Source: Paenibacillus tuaregi
Lineage (GTDB): Bacteria; Bacillota; Bacilli; Paenibacillales; Paenibacillaceae
Length of the DNA: 64,000 bases
NCBI RefSeq assembly: GCF_900086655.1
Contig: NZ_LT575476.1
Span: 2,515,869-2,579,868, forward strand
Direction: 5' to 3'
Part shown: positions 35,544 through 44,927 of the stretch, in pieces
How positions within the stretch are numbered: position 1 is the first letter of the stretch
Layout of the letters: each line of letters begins with the position of its first letter
Notes under the pieces: generated by a model
What the model saw: only the letters and a program-made list of their open reading frames with translations
Told to the model about the DNA's origin: nothing
Database searches by the model: none
Position numbers and translations under genes: made by a program

Positions 35544-36776
35544 TTAGATAGCCCAATTCCCTTGCTTAAACAGCTGGATTTCTTCCCCGTCAGCTGTGAT
35601 GCCGAAGATGTCCATCTCCGCAGAGCCAACCATAAAGTCCACATGCGTAATGCTTGTGTTCAAGCCGCGCTCATGAAGCTCTTCCTGGGATAGTGCCTTG
35701 CCGTCCTTAAGATTAAAGGCATAGGCGCTGCCGATCGCAAGGTGATTTGAGGCATTTTCATCAAACAAAGTGTTATAGAACAGAATATTCGATTGAGAAA
35801 TCGGCGAGCCGTGCGGAACCAAGGCAACTTCGCCCAGATAGTGGGAGCCCTCGTCCAGCTCGACGAGCTGCTTCAAAGTTTCTTCGCCTTGTTTGGCTTT
35901 CACATCGACGATCCGGCCATTCTCAAAAGTAATGGTGAACTCGTCAATAATATTGCCGGCATGGCTCAGAGGTTTCGTACTGGACACCTTCCCGTTGACA
36001 CCTGTGCGATGCGGTGCGGTGAAGACTTCCTCTGTAGGCAGATTGGCGAGGAACTTGTGTCCGCGCTCGTTAGTGCTGTCCGCAGCAACCCAGAGGTGAC
36101 CCTCCGGAAGTTCAATCGTAAGATCCGTCCCTGGAGCTATGTAATGAAGCTTCTTGAAGTTCTTGTCGTTTAAGTACGTCGATTTCTGATTCAGATTCTT
36201 CACATGCTCATCCCAGGCAGCAAGCGTATCTGGTTGATCCACACGAACGGTGCGGAAGATCGCTTCCCACAGCTTGTCAACCTGTTGATCTGCCGGCACA
36301 TCCGGGAATACTTTGGCAGCCCATGCGGCAGAAGGGACAGCAACGATGGACCAGCTGAACTTGTCCGCTTGCTGGTATTGACGGAATTTGCTCATGGCTT
36401 TGCCATAAGTTTTCTGGTGATTGGTCAGACGCTCACTGGAGATTCCCTTCAGCAAGTCCGGGTCCGAAGAGATGACGTGAAGCACGGCAGCTCCGTTCTC
36501 AACCAGCTCCAGAATTTCGCCCGCATACCATTTTGGCTCATCAAGGAAAGATTCCTCAGCGGCCATTTCATACCGCAGACGGGTAACGGTATCGTCGTTC
36601 CAGTTCACCTTGACAGTTCTGGCTCCGGCTTCATAGGCTTTCTTCACAATGAGGCGCACCAGCTCAGCGCCTTCCAGGCTGGAGTTGACCACCAGCGTCT
36701 GGCCTGGCTGTACATTGACACCTACTTTAACTGCCAGTTCTGCATATTTGTTCAATTTTTGTTGAAAATCGGACAT
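35544..36776 (-). CDS. M29-family aminopeptidase
   Basis: Start ATG 36776 (MSDFQQKLNKYAE) with TGGAGG; 410 aa. Family M29 (AmpS, AmpT, PepS): cobalt/zinc metallo-aminopeptidase of the cytosol. Conserved NLPTEEVFTAPHRTGVNG near 255, DEGSHYLGEVALVPHGSPI with metal ligands, and THVDFMVGSAEMDI near the C-terminus. Monocistronic. Confidence 0.92.
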   Translation of the reverse strand: MSDFQQKLNKYAELAVKVGVNVQPGQTLVVNSSLEGAELVRLIVKKAYEAGARTVKVNWNDDTVTRLRYEMAAEESFLDEPKWYAGEILELVENGAAVLHVISSDPDLLKGISSERLTNHQKTYGKAMSKFRQYQQADKFSWSIVAVPSAAWAAKVFPDVPADQQVDKLWEAIFRTVRVDQPDTLAAWDEHVKNLNQKSTYLNDKNFKKLHYIAPGTDLTIELPEGHLWVAADSTNERGHKFLANLPTEEVFTAPHRTGVNGKVSSTKPLSHAGNIIDEFTITFENGRIVDVKAKQGEETLKQLVELDEGSHYLGEVALVPHGSPISQSNILFYNTLFDENASNHLAIGSAYAFNLKDGKALSQEELHERGLNTSITHVDFMVGSAEMDIFGITADGEEIQLFKQGNWAI

Positions 36777-36907
36777 GGAATTGACCTCCATTCAATTAAG
36801 TTACAGGTACTATATTACAGGAAACTTAATTATAAAGAAAATATAATTCATCTATTTACCGCGTGGAATTATAAACATTACCATGTGAATGGCAAAGCTT
36901 ATATTCA

Positions 36908-37441
36908 TTATCGAATTAAGGTAAGCACCCACCTGCACCAAGCAATTTCCTGCTGCTCCATCAGCAGCTTGCGCTGATGAACAATATATCTTCCGAAGAT
37001 TTGATGCTCCAGATTTTTTAAGTCAGGCCCATATTCCGCTTCCATCTCCTGGATCAGCTTCTCCCGTTTATAAACCTTGTCTTTGTAATAAGTGATCCGG
37101 TCCTCGAACAACCGGTTGGCTGTTGCAGAATCTGTCAGTGAGATGGAGTAAGCCTTAATTAGAAATTCATCTCTGCTAACCGGAATGGAAGGGGCCTTAT
37201 CCATCCAGGCTTTGAGCTTGTCCCTGCCAGAATCGGTGATGTGATACAGCTTCTTGTTGGGCCGTCCGGTTTGCTCCACGTTCTCTGGGGTCAAATACCC
37301 GTCATTCTCAAGCTTGGCCAGCAGCGGATAAATTTGGCTGTGCTTGGCCTGCCAGAATACTTCCAGCATCTCCGCAAGCTCATAACCGGAGCACGGCTTA
37401 CGGACAAGCATGGCTAGCAGGGCATAAGCTAAGCTGTTCAT
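36908..37441 (-). CDS. PadR-family transcriptional regulator
   Basis: 177 aa. N-terminal winged helix: NSLAYALLAMLVRKPCSGYELAEML...HSQIYPLLAKLENDGYLTPE, followed by a helical dimerisation tail with coiled-coil character (FEDRITYYKDKVYKREKLIQEMEAEYG). A Vir-family (PadR-s2) layout. Its SD (GGGAGG) sits between the start and an inverted repeat. Confidence 0.9.
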   Translation of the reverse strand: MNSLAYALLAMLVRKPCSGYELAEMLEVFWQAKHSQIYPLLAKLENDGYLTPENVEQTGRPNKKLYHITDSGRDKLKAWMDKAPSIPVSRDEFLIKAYSISLTDSATANRLFEDRITYYKDKVYKREKLIQEMEAEYGPDLKNLEHQIFGRYIVHQRKLLMEQQEIAWCRWVLTLIR

Positions 37442-37457
37442 CTGATTAACCTCCCAT

Positions 37458-37480
37458 GGAACGAAGGTTTGGTTCGTTCC
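37458..37480. promoter_or_regulatory. inverted repeat, probable PadR operator
   Basis: GGAACGAA (37458-37465) and TTCGTTCC (37473-37480) are perfect 8-bp arms with a 7-nt spacer, directly upstream of the padR SD. Confidence 0.6.
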
Positions 37481-37528
37481 TCAATTGTTTTATATTCAAA
37501 GGTATATACGCACGACTCTGTAAATTGG

Positions 37529-38884
37529 CTAACCAATGGTGATTCTGCCTTCAGGATGACGGTAAAGCTCCTTAGACGACCGGGGAGCAAGTGCATAGGC
37601 CAGAGTGAGGGGCCCTACCCTTCCAAGGAACATTACGATGCATATAATGATTTTGCCAGCCGGTGTGAGCATGGGGGTAAGCCCAAGACTCATCCCGGTT
37701 GTGCCAAAGGCGGAGGTAGTCTCAAATAATATAGGCAAAAAACTGCGGTCCTCCAGCACAGATAGCGCCATTGTAACGAATATGACAAGGAATAAAGCTA
37801 ACCAGGTTTGGGTGACCGCTTTGATAATCGTATCTTTGGCAAGCCGTCTGTTGTACATTACAATGTCGTCCTTGCCTCTGATGAGGGCGAACACAGCTCC
37901 AATAAGTACAGCAAAAACTGTTACTTTAATTCCACCACCTGTAGAGCCGGGAGCAGCTCCAATGAACATCAGAATAACTAGAAGAAATTGGGTTGACGGA
38001 TTCATATCCGTTGTGCCAAGCGTGCTGACACCACCTGACCGCGAGCTTACCGATTGAAAGAAAGAGGCCAGGATACGCCCACCTTCCCCAAGTGGTCCCA
38101 TGGTATGTTCATTGGTCCGCTCCATAATGTAAATGAGAAGCGCGCCTAGAACAACAAGAGCAAGAGAGAAAGAGAGAACAACTTTGGAGTGCAAACTTAA
38201 TTTCCGCTTGGCACGGAATTCGAGAAGATCCGACATCACCACAAAACCAATTCCGCCAAGAAAGATCAAGCCCATAATGACGAGATTGACATACAGGTCC
38301 TGGGCATAAGCGCTTAAACCCGAGAACGGGCCTGTAACCTGCCCGAACAAATCGAAACCCGCATTGTTGAACATCGTAATACTGTGGTAGATTCCGAAAT
38401 ACACAGCCTGGGTAAGCGGCATATCCAGCGCCCAGCGGCTTGAGAGCAAGAAGGCACCAACGGCTTCGATGACAAAAGAATACATGATGACGCGCCGGAT
38501 CAGTGAGATCAGCCCCTCCATAGAGTTGTAATTCATAGCCTCTTGGAGAATCAGCCGTTCTCTTAATGATATACGTTTGTTGAAAGCCAGCGCAATGATA
38601 GTCCCCATGGTCATGAAACCCAAACCGCCCACCTGGGTTAAGACAAGCAGGACAAGCTGCCCCAGCAGAGTCAGGTCTGTGCCCGGGTCAAGGACCGTAA
38701 GGCCGGTTACACACGTAGCAGAGGTGGCCATAAAGAATGCATCCAACAAGGGAATACGATTTCCATCAGTCGAAGAAACCGGAAGTGACAGCAGAATTGT
38801 TCCTGTCAGGATAATGATAGCGAAGCCTGCCGTCAGAACCTTGGAGGGCGAAAGGGTATGATGGAAGCGTATAGCTGTTTTCAA
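37529..38884 (-). CDS. TrkH/KtrB-type potassium transporter subunit
   Basis: 451 aa from a TTG start with AGAGGTG. Four pore-loop repeats with selectivity-filter glycines: TSATCVTGLTV, HSITMFNNAGFDLFG, SSRSGGVSTLG and TSAFGTTGMSLG. Size and lack of extra N-terminal helices match KtrB/KtrD. No regulatory KtrA gene is adjacent. I found no clear c-di-AMP riboswitch upstream. Confidence 0.9.
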   Translation of the reverse strand: MKTAIRFHHTLSPSKVLTAGFAIIILTGTILLSLPVSSTDGNRIPLLDAFFMATSATCVTGLTVLDPGTDLTLLGQLVLLVLTQVGGLGFMTMGTIIALAFNKRISLRERLILQEAMNYNSMEGLISLIRRVIMYSFVIEAVGAFLLSSRWALDMPLTQAVYFGIYHSITMFNNAGFDLFGQVTGPFSGLSAYAQDLYVNLVIMGLIFLGGIGFVVMSDLLEFRAKRKLSLHSKVVLSFSLALVVLGALLIYIMERTNEHTMGPLGEGGRILASFFQSVSSRSGGVSTLGTTDMNPSTQFLLVILMFIGAAPGSTGGGIKVTVFAVLIGAVFALIRGKDDIVMYNRRLAKDTIIKAVTQTWLALFLVIFVTMALSVLEDRSFLPILFETTSAFGTTGMSLGLTPMLTPAGKIIICIVMFLGRVGPLTLAYALAPRSSKELYRHPEGRITIG

Positions 38885-39133
38885 GATGTAGACACCTCTT
38901 CACTAGGTAGTCACCAAATGCGGGTAATGCTAATTCGGATATGGTATAAAAAGAAATGAATGACTTTCTAAAACATGATACGATATAGCGTGAACCTACA
39001 GCAATCTATTTCTAAAATTTAGGATAATAGGTCATACTCCAAATGTCATACTGCAGCTGATTCTGATTATGCCAGTATAACAATGGATATACAATAATAG
39101 AAGCTATTGATAATGCGAAGGAGAGAAGGCAAA

Positions 39134-39406
39134 GTGGAACTTGAGTTAATTAGCGCAGTTATGCAGCGGCAAGAGGACGAAACTTATCTGGGACGAACCG
39201 TATTTAAGGTTATCGGGCACAAGCAGGACTATGAAATTACGTTCTTCAGCAAACGGGGGAAAGAGTGGGATTATAGTCTCCATTTTGCAAATGAATCCGG
39301 GGATGAGGACGAGCTGTTAGCGGTTGATGCCCGCATTGAGGAGGATGACGAGTGGTTCGACCGGCTGCTGGATGCAGCGATGGATACGCTGCCGGGCGAG
39401 GAGTAA
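39134..39406 (+). CDS. small acidic protein of unknown function
   Basis: The GTG at 39134 has an AAGGAGAG SD; 90 aa (MELELISAVMQRQEDETYLG). It has a beta-rich N-terminal half (VFKVIGHKQDYEITFFSKRGKEWDYSLHF) and an acidic C-terminal helix (DARIEEDDEWFDRLLDAAMDTL). No family recognised. It is 38 bp upstream of the AI-2E-type transporter and may be co-transcribed. Confidence 0.65.
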   Translation: MELELISAVMQRQEDETYLGRTVFKVIGHKQDYEITFFSKRGKEWDYSLHFANESGDEDELLAVDARIEEDDEWFDRLLDAAMDTLPGEE

Positions 39407-39444
39407 GGTCTTTGAGACCAATACATGAATAGGGAGGGATGTTT

Positions 39445-40527
39445 TTGCTGGAAAAACCTTTTTTTCGCACATGCCTAGGCATTATCATGCTGCTAACGAT
39501 TGTTTTTCTGTTACATAAAGTCAGTTTTATCTTCAATCCGGTGGTCACCTTCGTCAAAATCCTTATTGTGCCGCTGACGATTTCAGGCTTTCTCTACTAT
39601 TTGCTTCGTCCGATCGTGCATTATTTGGATACCAAAAACGTAAACCGGATGTTATCCGTGCTGTTGATCTATTTATGCTTTGCGGGACTGATTACACTCT
39701 TCTTCTTCGTCGTCTGGCCTCCGCTCACGAAGCAGGTTCAGGAGTTCATCAGCAATCTGCCAAGCTTGCTTGAGGGAGTCCGTACCCAGATCGGACTGAT
39801 TCAGAAAAGCCGTTTCTTGTCCATGATCGATTCAGGCAATACCCAGATTTCGACCAAGATCACGGAGTATATTAACGGTGCGGTAGAGATGGTTACCGGG
39901 TATATGTCCCACTTCTTTAACTTTATTAGTGATTTTGTTGTAATCATTGGTACCGTGCCAATTATTCTGTACTACATGCTAAAAGAGGACAAACGGATCT
40001 CCCCGGCGATTGTCAGAGCCATGCCTAAACGGTTCGCCCGTGATGGAGCTCAGGTTGTGCAGAGCATTGATGCTGCGCTCAGCGGCTTCATCTCCGGTCG
40101 AATTATCAGTGCGGTGATCCTGGCGGTGATGAGCTTTGTCGGATTTTGGATTGTTGGACTTCCATATCCGCTCCTGCTCGCTGTTATAGGAGCCTTGTTC
40201 AATTTCATTCCATATGTGGGCGCCTTTCTTGGAGCTATTCCTTGTCTCATCGTTGCTTTTACGGTATCCCCATCCATGGCCCTGTGGGTGCTCATTGTCA
40301 TCGTTGTCGCACAACAGGTGGAAGGGAATCTGATCGCCCCGTATATCTATGGCAAAACAATCAACATTCACCCGCTGACTACGGTGATTTTGCTCTTAAT
40401 CGGCGGGGAGTATGCCGGAATTCTTGGCATGATTCTGGTCATCCCGGTATATATGATCATCAAAATTATTACGGTAAGGCTGTACAAATTGTTCTTGTCT
40501 GAAAAAGTCGAGGAAATCGTAGATTAA
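39445..40527 (+). CDS. AI-2E-family transporter
   Basis: The GGGAGGG SD fits a TTG at 39445 better than the ATG at 39439; 360 aa. Seven or eight hydrophobic segments, the YLDTKNVNR and RPIVHY segment, and the conserved LPYPLLLAVIGALFNFIPYVGAFLGAIP block near 235 identify the family (PF01594). Members export autoinducer-2 or act in sodium/proton exchange; the role here is open. Confidence 0.88.
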   Translation: MLEKPFFRTCLGIIMLLTIVFLLHKVSFIFNPVVTFVKILIVPLTISGFLYYLLRPIVHYLDTKNVNRMLSVLLIYLCFAGLITLFFFVVWPPLTKQVQEFISNLPSLLEGVRTQIGLIQKSRFLSMIDSGNTQISTKITEYINGAVEMVTGYMSHFFNFISDFVVIIGTVPIILYYMLKEDKRISPAIVRAMPKRFARDGAQVVQSIDAALSGFISGRIISAVILAVMSFVGFWIVGLPYPLLLAVIGALFNFIPYVGAFLGAIPCLIVAFTVSPSMALWVLIVIVVAQQVEGNLIAPYIYGKTINIHPLTTVILLLIGGEYAGILGMILVIPVYMIIKIITVRLYKLFLSEKVEEIVD

Positions 40528-40546
40528 TCCCGTAAATAAGCACTGT

Positions 40547-40576
40547 AAACCGATCCTTTGGATCGGTTTATTTGTT
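40547..40576 (+). terminator. terminator after the AI-2E-type gene
   Basis: AAACCGATCC and GGATCGGTTT with a 3-nt loop, followed by ATTTGTTTT. Confidence 0.88.
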
Positions 40577-40765
40577 TTATGTTATTAACCAAGTTAGAAT
40601 AGAAATTGCGTAGTGTATAAAATATTAAAAAAATTAATGAAAATTAGTCTGAATATGTAGAAATTACTAAATTCCACTCGTCAAAATCCGATAAAAAAAG
40701 ACATGGAGCGATAAATTTCTTCGTCGGTTCCATATCCAATTTTAACGAATAAGAGGGGGAAAATA

Positions 40766-42607
40766 ATGAAACGGATGTTTTCTTGGGCAGCTATTGTCTT
40801 GTTGGTCATCACAGCTACCATGCTCACGGGGTTCTCTTCCAGGCATGATGTGAAAGCGACATGGGTGAAGCAGACGGAGCTGATCGAGAATGGTGGAGGG
40901 AAACTGCTGGATTTTGCCACATCACAAGGTGTGAACGTCATTTACCTGCAAGTTAACAGGTCGATACCAAACACGGTTTACGGGCAATTTATCGCGAATG
41001 CCAGCAAGCGGGGCATTGCAGTCCATGCCTTAGACGGCAGTGCTGATTGGGCATTAACTGCGGGCAAGTCTAAGCTGACTGACCTGGTTAGCTGGGTTAG
41101 CGCATACAATGCCCAGGCCGCTGCGGATCAAAAGATAAAAGGTGTGCACCTGAGAATCGAGGCGTATTCCCTTCCGCAGTGGACTACCGGAGCCTCTGAG
41201 GTGATGGATTCTTGGAAGTCGAATCTTCAGGAGTTCATAACCGCAGCCGCAACCAAGCTTCCAGGGACAGAGCTCGGAATTGATCTCCCTTACTGGTTAA
41301 AAGGAGATAAGCTCCCCGGCGGGGACACAACTCTGCAATGGTTCATCAAATCATTTAATCATGTTACGATTCTAGATTATAAGACGAGTGTATACGACAA
41401 GAGTGGAATTATAGAAAGTGTACGGCCGCAGATTCAGATGGCTTCCTCGCTGGGCAGACAAATTGTTGTCGCGCTGAATACGAGAGAGGATGCCAGCAGC
41501 ACAGATGCATCCTTCTACGGCAAGGATCCTCAACTAGTTGATGATGCGCTTTGGGAAGTGAATGATCAGTTCGGCAGTGAGAGATCGTATGCCGGAGCCG
41601 CGATTAACGACGCAGAGGGCTGGGCGGCGCTTATGAAGCAGGACATTGTAACTCCTGCTCCAGTTCCAGTTCCCGTACCTGACCCGGTACCTCAACCGGA
41701 CCCAGGTCAAGAGCCTCCGCAGCAACCGGATCCAACTCCGGTGCCTCAGCCTGAACCGACTCAACCGGATTCCCCGGTACCGGAGGCTAAGCCGGTCAAC
41801 CGTAGCTCTGATATAAGAGCTACGTATATTTGGGAGGCAGGAGATGTAGTTAACCGGCCGGATGAAGTTCTCACATTTGCCAAGAATAAGAAGATTAATG
41901 TACTGTATCTGCACATTGATGTGGACTACGGCTATGCAGCATACCGTCCGTTCATGAAGAAGGCCTCCGCAGCAGGGATCGAAGTGCATGCCATGGGCGG
42001 CAACACGGGTTATGCCTTTACCGAGAACCGTGCGCAGATCACCAAATTAATTAATTATGTGAAGAACTATAACCGGCTTGTCGACGCGGATGAAAGATTC
42101 TTTGGTATCCATCTTGATGTAGAGCCATGGGTACTCCCGGCTTGGCAGTCGGCGACTGATCGAGTTATTAACGAGTGGACCGGCAACATGAATTATTTTA
42201 TCGGAGAAGTGAAGAAAAATTCTAAGCTTCAGACTAGTGTAGACATTGCAGCATGGCTGGACCGATACAAGGTGAAAGACGAGGATGGAATTTCAATCAG
42301 CAAATGGTTCATTCAAAAGATGGATCATGTAACTATTATGGATTTCCGGAACTATGCGTCCGGTATCGGCGGTATTGCAGACATGGCCAAGGAAGAACTC
42401 GCCTTCGGCAGCGAACTGGGCAAGCCTGTCGTTCTCGCCGTCGAGACCAAAGTCAGCTCAGAAGGTCCTTACGTCAGCTTCCATGAATTGGGCAGCGCGA
42501 TTCTTGAGAGAGAACTAGCTAAGCTTCCAACTCTTCTCAGTAAGTACGATTCCTATACAGGGATTGCTGTTCACGCATATGAATACTGGAAGACACTCAA
42601 GCCCTAA
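40766..42607 (+). CDS. secreted protein with two homologous TIM-barrel-like domains
   Basis: 613 aa; signal peptide about 1-24. Domain 1 (about 28-290) and domain 2 (about 348-612) are homologous and joined by a proline-rich linker (PVPVPDPVPQPDPG, 298-340). Paired segments include NVIYLQVN/NVLYLHID, GIAVHAL/GIEVHAM, HLRIEAY/HLDVEPW, ELGIDLPYW/QTSVDIAAW, NHVTILDYK/DHVTIMDFR and QIVVALNT/PVVLAVET. The strand-loop pattern is glycosidase-like. Asp451 and Glu453 of domain 2 are the likely acidic pair; in domain 1 the Asp is replaced by Arg130. No known family was recognised with certainty. Confidence 0.72.
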   Translation: MKRMFSWAAIVLLVITATMLTGFSSRHDVKATWVKQTELIENGGGKLLDFATSQGVNVIYLQVNRSIPNTVYGQFIANASKRGIAVHALDGSADWALTAGKSKLTDLVSWVSAYNAQAAADQKIKGVHLRIEAYSLPQWTTGASEVMDSWKSNLQEFITAAATKLPGTELGIDLPYWLKGDKLPGGDTTLQWFIKSFNHVTILDYKTSVYDKSGIIESVRPQIQMASSLGRQIVVALNTREDASSTDASFYGKDPQLVDDALWEVNDQFGSERSYAGAAINDAEGWAALMKQDIVTPAPVPVPVPDPVPQPDPGQEPPQQPDPTPVPQPEPTQPDSPVPEAKPVNRSSDIRATYIWEAGDVVNRPDEVLTFAKNKKINVLYLHIDVDYGYAAYRPFMKKASAAGIEVHAMGGNTGYAFTENRAQITKLINYVKNYNRLVDADERFFGIHLDVEPWVLPAWQSATDRVINEWTGNMNYFIGEVKKNSKLQTSVDIAAWLDRYKVKDEDGISISKWFIQKMDHVTIMDFRNYASGIGGIADMAKEELAFGSELGKPVVLAVETKVSSEGPYVSFHELGSAILERELAKLPTLLSKYDSYTGIAVHAYEYWKTLKP

Positions 42608-42618
42608 CTTAAAACAAG

Positions 42619-42655
42619 GAGCCCGGATCTTAGGATTCGGGTTCTTTGTATTTTT
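42619..42655 (+). terminator. terminator after the secreted two-domain protein
   Basis: GAGCCCGGATC pairs with GGATTCGGGTTC (G-T pairs included) around TTA, followed by TTTGTATTTTT. Confidence 0.75.
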
Positions 42656-42983
42656 GCAGCTGTTTACTAAGAAGAGGTATGTAAGTTCGCTGCGATATAT
42701 CACAAATTGTCAGTTTACACGTGCATTAACCGGGATCAAAAACCACACATTCAGCAATTGTCATAGGGCTGGCCAATGACAGTGCAATCCAGATGGATAA
42801 AGCGCTTTCAATCAGGTTCGAAATAACATATTTACGGAGCTGCAAACTCTCGTATACCGTTGAAATGTAAGCGCATACGAAGCGGAGCCGCAGTCAGATA
42901 AATCTCCTTCCATTGTATACGCTGCGCAGCAGGGAACCCGGCTTGAATCAGCTGTGGATTATAAACACAAAAGGGGTGATTCT
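42656..42983 (+). promoter_or_regulatory. upstream region of the Lpl-type importer with a cre-like site
   Basis: No gene is seen in this 328-bp gap. TGTAAGCGCATACG (42866-42879) partly matches the catabolite-response element, which would fit carbon control of a sugar importer. CGTAT and ATACG arms flank it at 42851-42855 and 42875-42879. No confident sigma-A promoter was found. Confidence 0.4.
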
Positions 42984-43949
42984 ATGCAGGATACGAAAAG
43001 TATCGCTGCGGGCAGTGTCATACGGGAGCCAGGGAAGGTGAAACGAACGGTCTGGAAAAGGATCATTTTAAATTGGGAGCTGTATGTGTTCATTGCCCCC
43101 GCCTTTTTCTACTTCCTTATCTTCTCTTATCTGCCGATGTACGGAATTCAGATTGCATTCAAAAACTTCATCCCCAGCAAAGGGATACTTGGCAGTCCAT
43201 GGGTTGGCTTTGATCATTTCGAGAGATTCTTCAATTCCTATTATTTCTGGGATTTGATCTGGAACACGTTAAGTATCAGCTTGTATGAATTGGCCATCGG
43301 CTTTCCGATTCCGATTATATTGGCTCTGGCTTTTAATGAAGTAAAGGGCGGTTTCTTTAAGAAAATGGCCCAGACTGTCACGTATGCGCCTCACTTCATC
43401 TCGGTGGTGGTTATGGCGGGCATGATCATCACATTCCTGTCACCTACTACAGGCATTATCATTCATATCATGGAGTGGGTTGGGATACAACCTCCGGATT
43501 TCCTTACTGATCCGAGGTGGTTCAAGACAATGTATGTCTTCTCAGGAGTGTGGCAGAGTGCCGGGTGGGGGACGATTATCTACCTTGCGGCATTGTCTGG
43601 AGTTGACCCCGGCCTGCATGAGGCCGCGATAATCGATGGGGCGTCACGCTTTCAGCGGGTAAGGCATATTAACATTCCCGTCCTGGTGCCCACGATGACG
43701 ATTCTTTTAATTCTGAATATGGGCAGTCTGCTCGGGGTCGGATTTGAGAAGATTCTGCTCCTGCAAAATCCACTTAACATGGAGTCTTCGGACGTGATCT
43801 CCACCTTTGTCTACCGGTCCGGTCTTGTTAACGCACAGTACAGCTTCTCGACAGCGATCGGTCTGTTCAACTCACTGGTGAATGCCATCCTGCTCATCGC
43901 CGTGAATCAGATGGTGCGGCGGTCAAGTGAGAGCAACAGCTTATGGTAG
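42984..43949 (+). CDS. LplB/YteP-type carbohydrate ABC transporter permease
   Basis: ATG 42984 with AAGGGGTGA; 321 aa. The N-terminal ELYVFIAPAFFYFLIFSYLPMYGIQIAFKNF and the EAA loop (LHEAAIIDGASRFQRVRHINIPVLVPTM) are typical of Lpl/Ytc permeases for complex oligosaccharides. Six hydrophobic segments. No ATPase gene is in the locus, so a shared MsmX-type ATPase is probably used. Confidence 0.9.
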   Translation: MQDTKSIAAGSVIREPGKVKRTVWKRIILNWELYVFIAPAFFYFLIFSYLPMYGIQIAFKNFIPSKGILGSPWVGFDHFERFFNSYYFWDLIWNTLSISLYELAIGFPIPIILALAFNEVKGGFFKKMAQTVTYAPHFISVVVMAGMIITFLSPTTGIIIHIMEWVGIQPPDFLTDPRWFKTMYVFSGVWQSAGWGTIIYLAALSGVDPGLHEAAIIDGASRFQRVRHINIPVLVPTMTILLILNMGSLLGVGFEKILLLQNPLNMESSDVISTFVYRSGLVNAQYSFSTAIGLFNSLVNAILLIAVNQMVRRSSESNSLW

Positions 43950-43980
43950 TACTAACGTGTGCAGAAAGGGGGGACTGCTG

Positions 43981-44889
43981 ATGACAACAGCAGTGAGAGA
44001 GAGCGGCCGGGACAAAATCTTTCTGATTTGCAATTATATCTATGTTTGGTTAGCCTTTATCCTTGTGGCTTATCCGATCATCTATATGCTCAGCGCTTCA
44101 ATCAGTGATCCGAAGTTTGTCGGTTCCGGTGAAATGTGGCTGTGGCCTAAAGGCATCACATTTGAAGGCTATCAAAGGGTATTTCAGGACAAGAGCATTT
44201 GGTCGGGTTATGCGAACACTATTCTATATACCGGGGTAGGCACAGCTATCAATCTGATCGTAACGCTGCCCGCAGCTTATGCACTCAGCCGCAAGGATTT
44301 TCTGGGCCGGAATTTCTTCATGGGTATGTTCATGGTAACCATGTTCTTCGGCGGGGGGCTGGTGCCGACCTATCTGCTTGTGAAAGAGCTTGGCATGGTG
44401 AACACCATGTGGGCTATCGTCATTCCGTCTGCTGCATCCATCTGGAACATCATTGTATCCCGGACTTTCTTCCAGACGTCCATTCCGAAAGAGCTTCAGG
44501 AAGCGGCTCAGATGGACGGCTGTACGAATCTCAGGCTGTTCGTCAAGATCATCCTGCCCTTATCGATGCCGATCATTGCTGTGATGGCTCTGTTCTACGG
44601 CGTGGGTAACTGGAACAGCTACTTCTCGGCGCTGATCTACCTGAATGATTCGGCTAAATATCCGCTTCAGCTGGTCTTGAGACAAATCCTTGTCCTTCAG
44701 GAGATGTCCGCGCAAGCAGGGAGTGTGATGGATGCGGCTACTGCATCCGCACTGAACAATAAAGCGCAGATTGCGGCACTGGTCAAATATGCGGTGATTA
44801 TTGTTGCCACCGTACCTGTGATCGCCGTGTATCCATTCCTGCAAAGGTACTTTGTTCAAGGTGTGATGATCGGTTCGGTTAAGGGCTGA
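43981..44889 (+). CDS. LplC/YtcP-type carbohydrate ABC transporter permease
   Basis: ATG 43981 with AAGGGGGG; 302 aa. Six hydrophobic segments, SASISDPKFVGSGEMWLWPKGITFEGYQRVFQD and EAA loop PKELQEAAQMDGCTNLRLFVKIILPLS. Partner of the previous permease, 31 bp apart. Confidence 0.9.
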   Translation: MTTAVRESGRDKIFLICNYIYVWLAFILVAYPIIYMLSASISDPKFVGSGEMWLWPKGITFEGYQRVFQDKSIWSGYANTILYTGVGTAINLIVTLPAAYALSRKDFLGRNFFMGMFMVTMFFGGGLVPTYLLVKELGMVNTMWAIVIPSAASIWNIIVSRTFFQTSIPKELQEAAQMDGCTNLRLFVKIILPLSMPIIAVMALFYGVGNWNSYFSALIYLNDSAKYPLQLVLRQILVLQEMSAQAGSVMDAATASALNNKAQIAALVKYAVIIVATVPVIAVYPFLQRYFVQGVMIGSVKG

Positions 44890-44927
44890 TCTTACTCATA
44901 TACCAATTAAAAAAGGGGAGTTATTGA

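Noticed and set aside
38885-39106. possible c-di-AMP riboswitch before KtrB
   Set aside because: The upstream AT-rich sequence lacks recognisable conserved elements of the ydaO class; only an unremarkable leader is seen.
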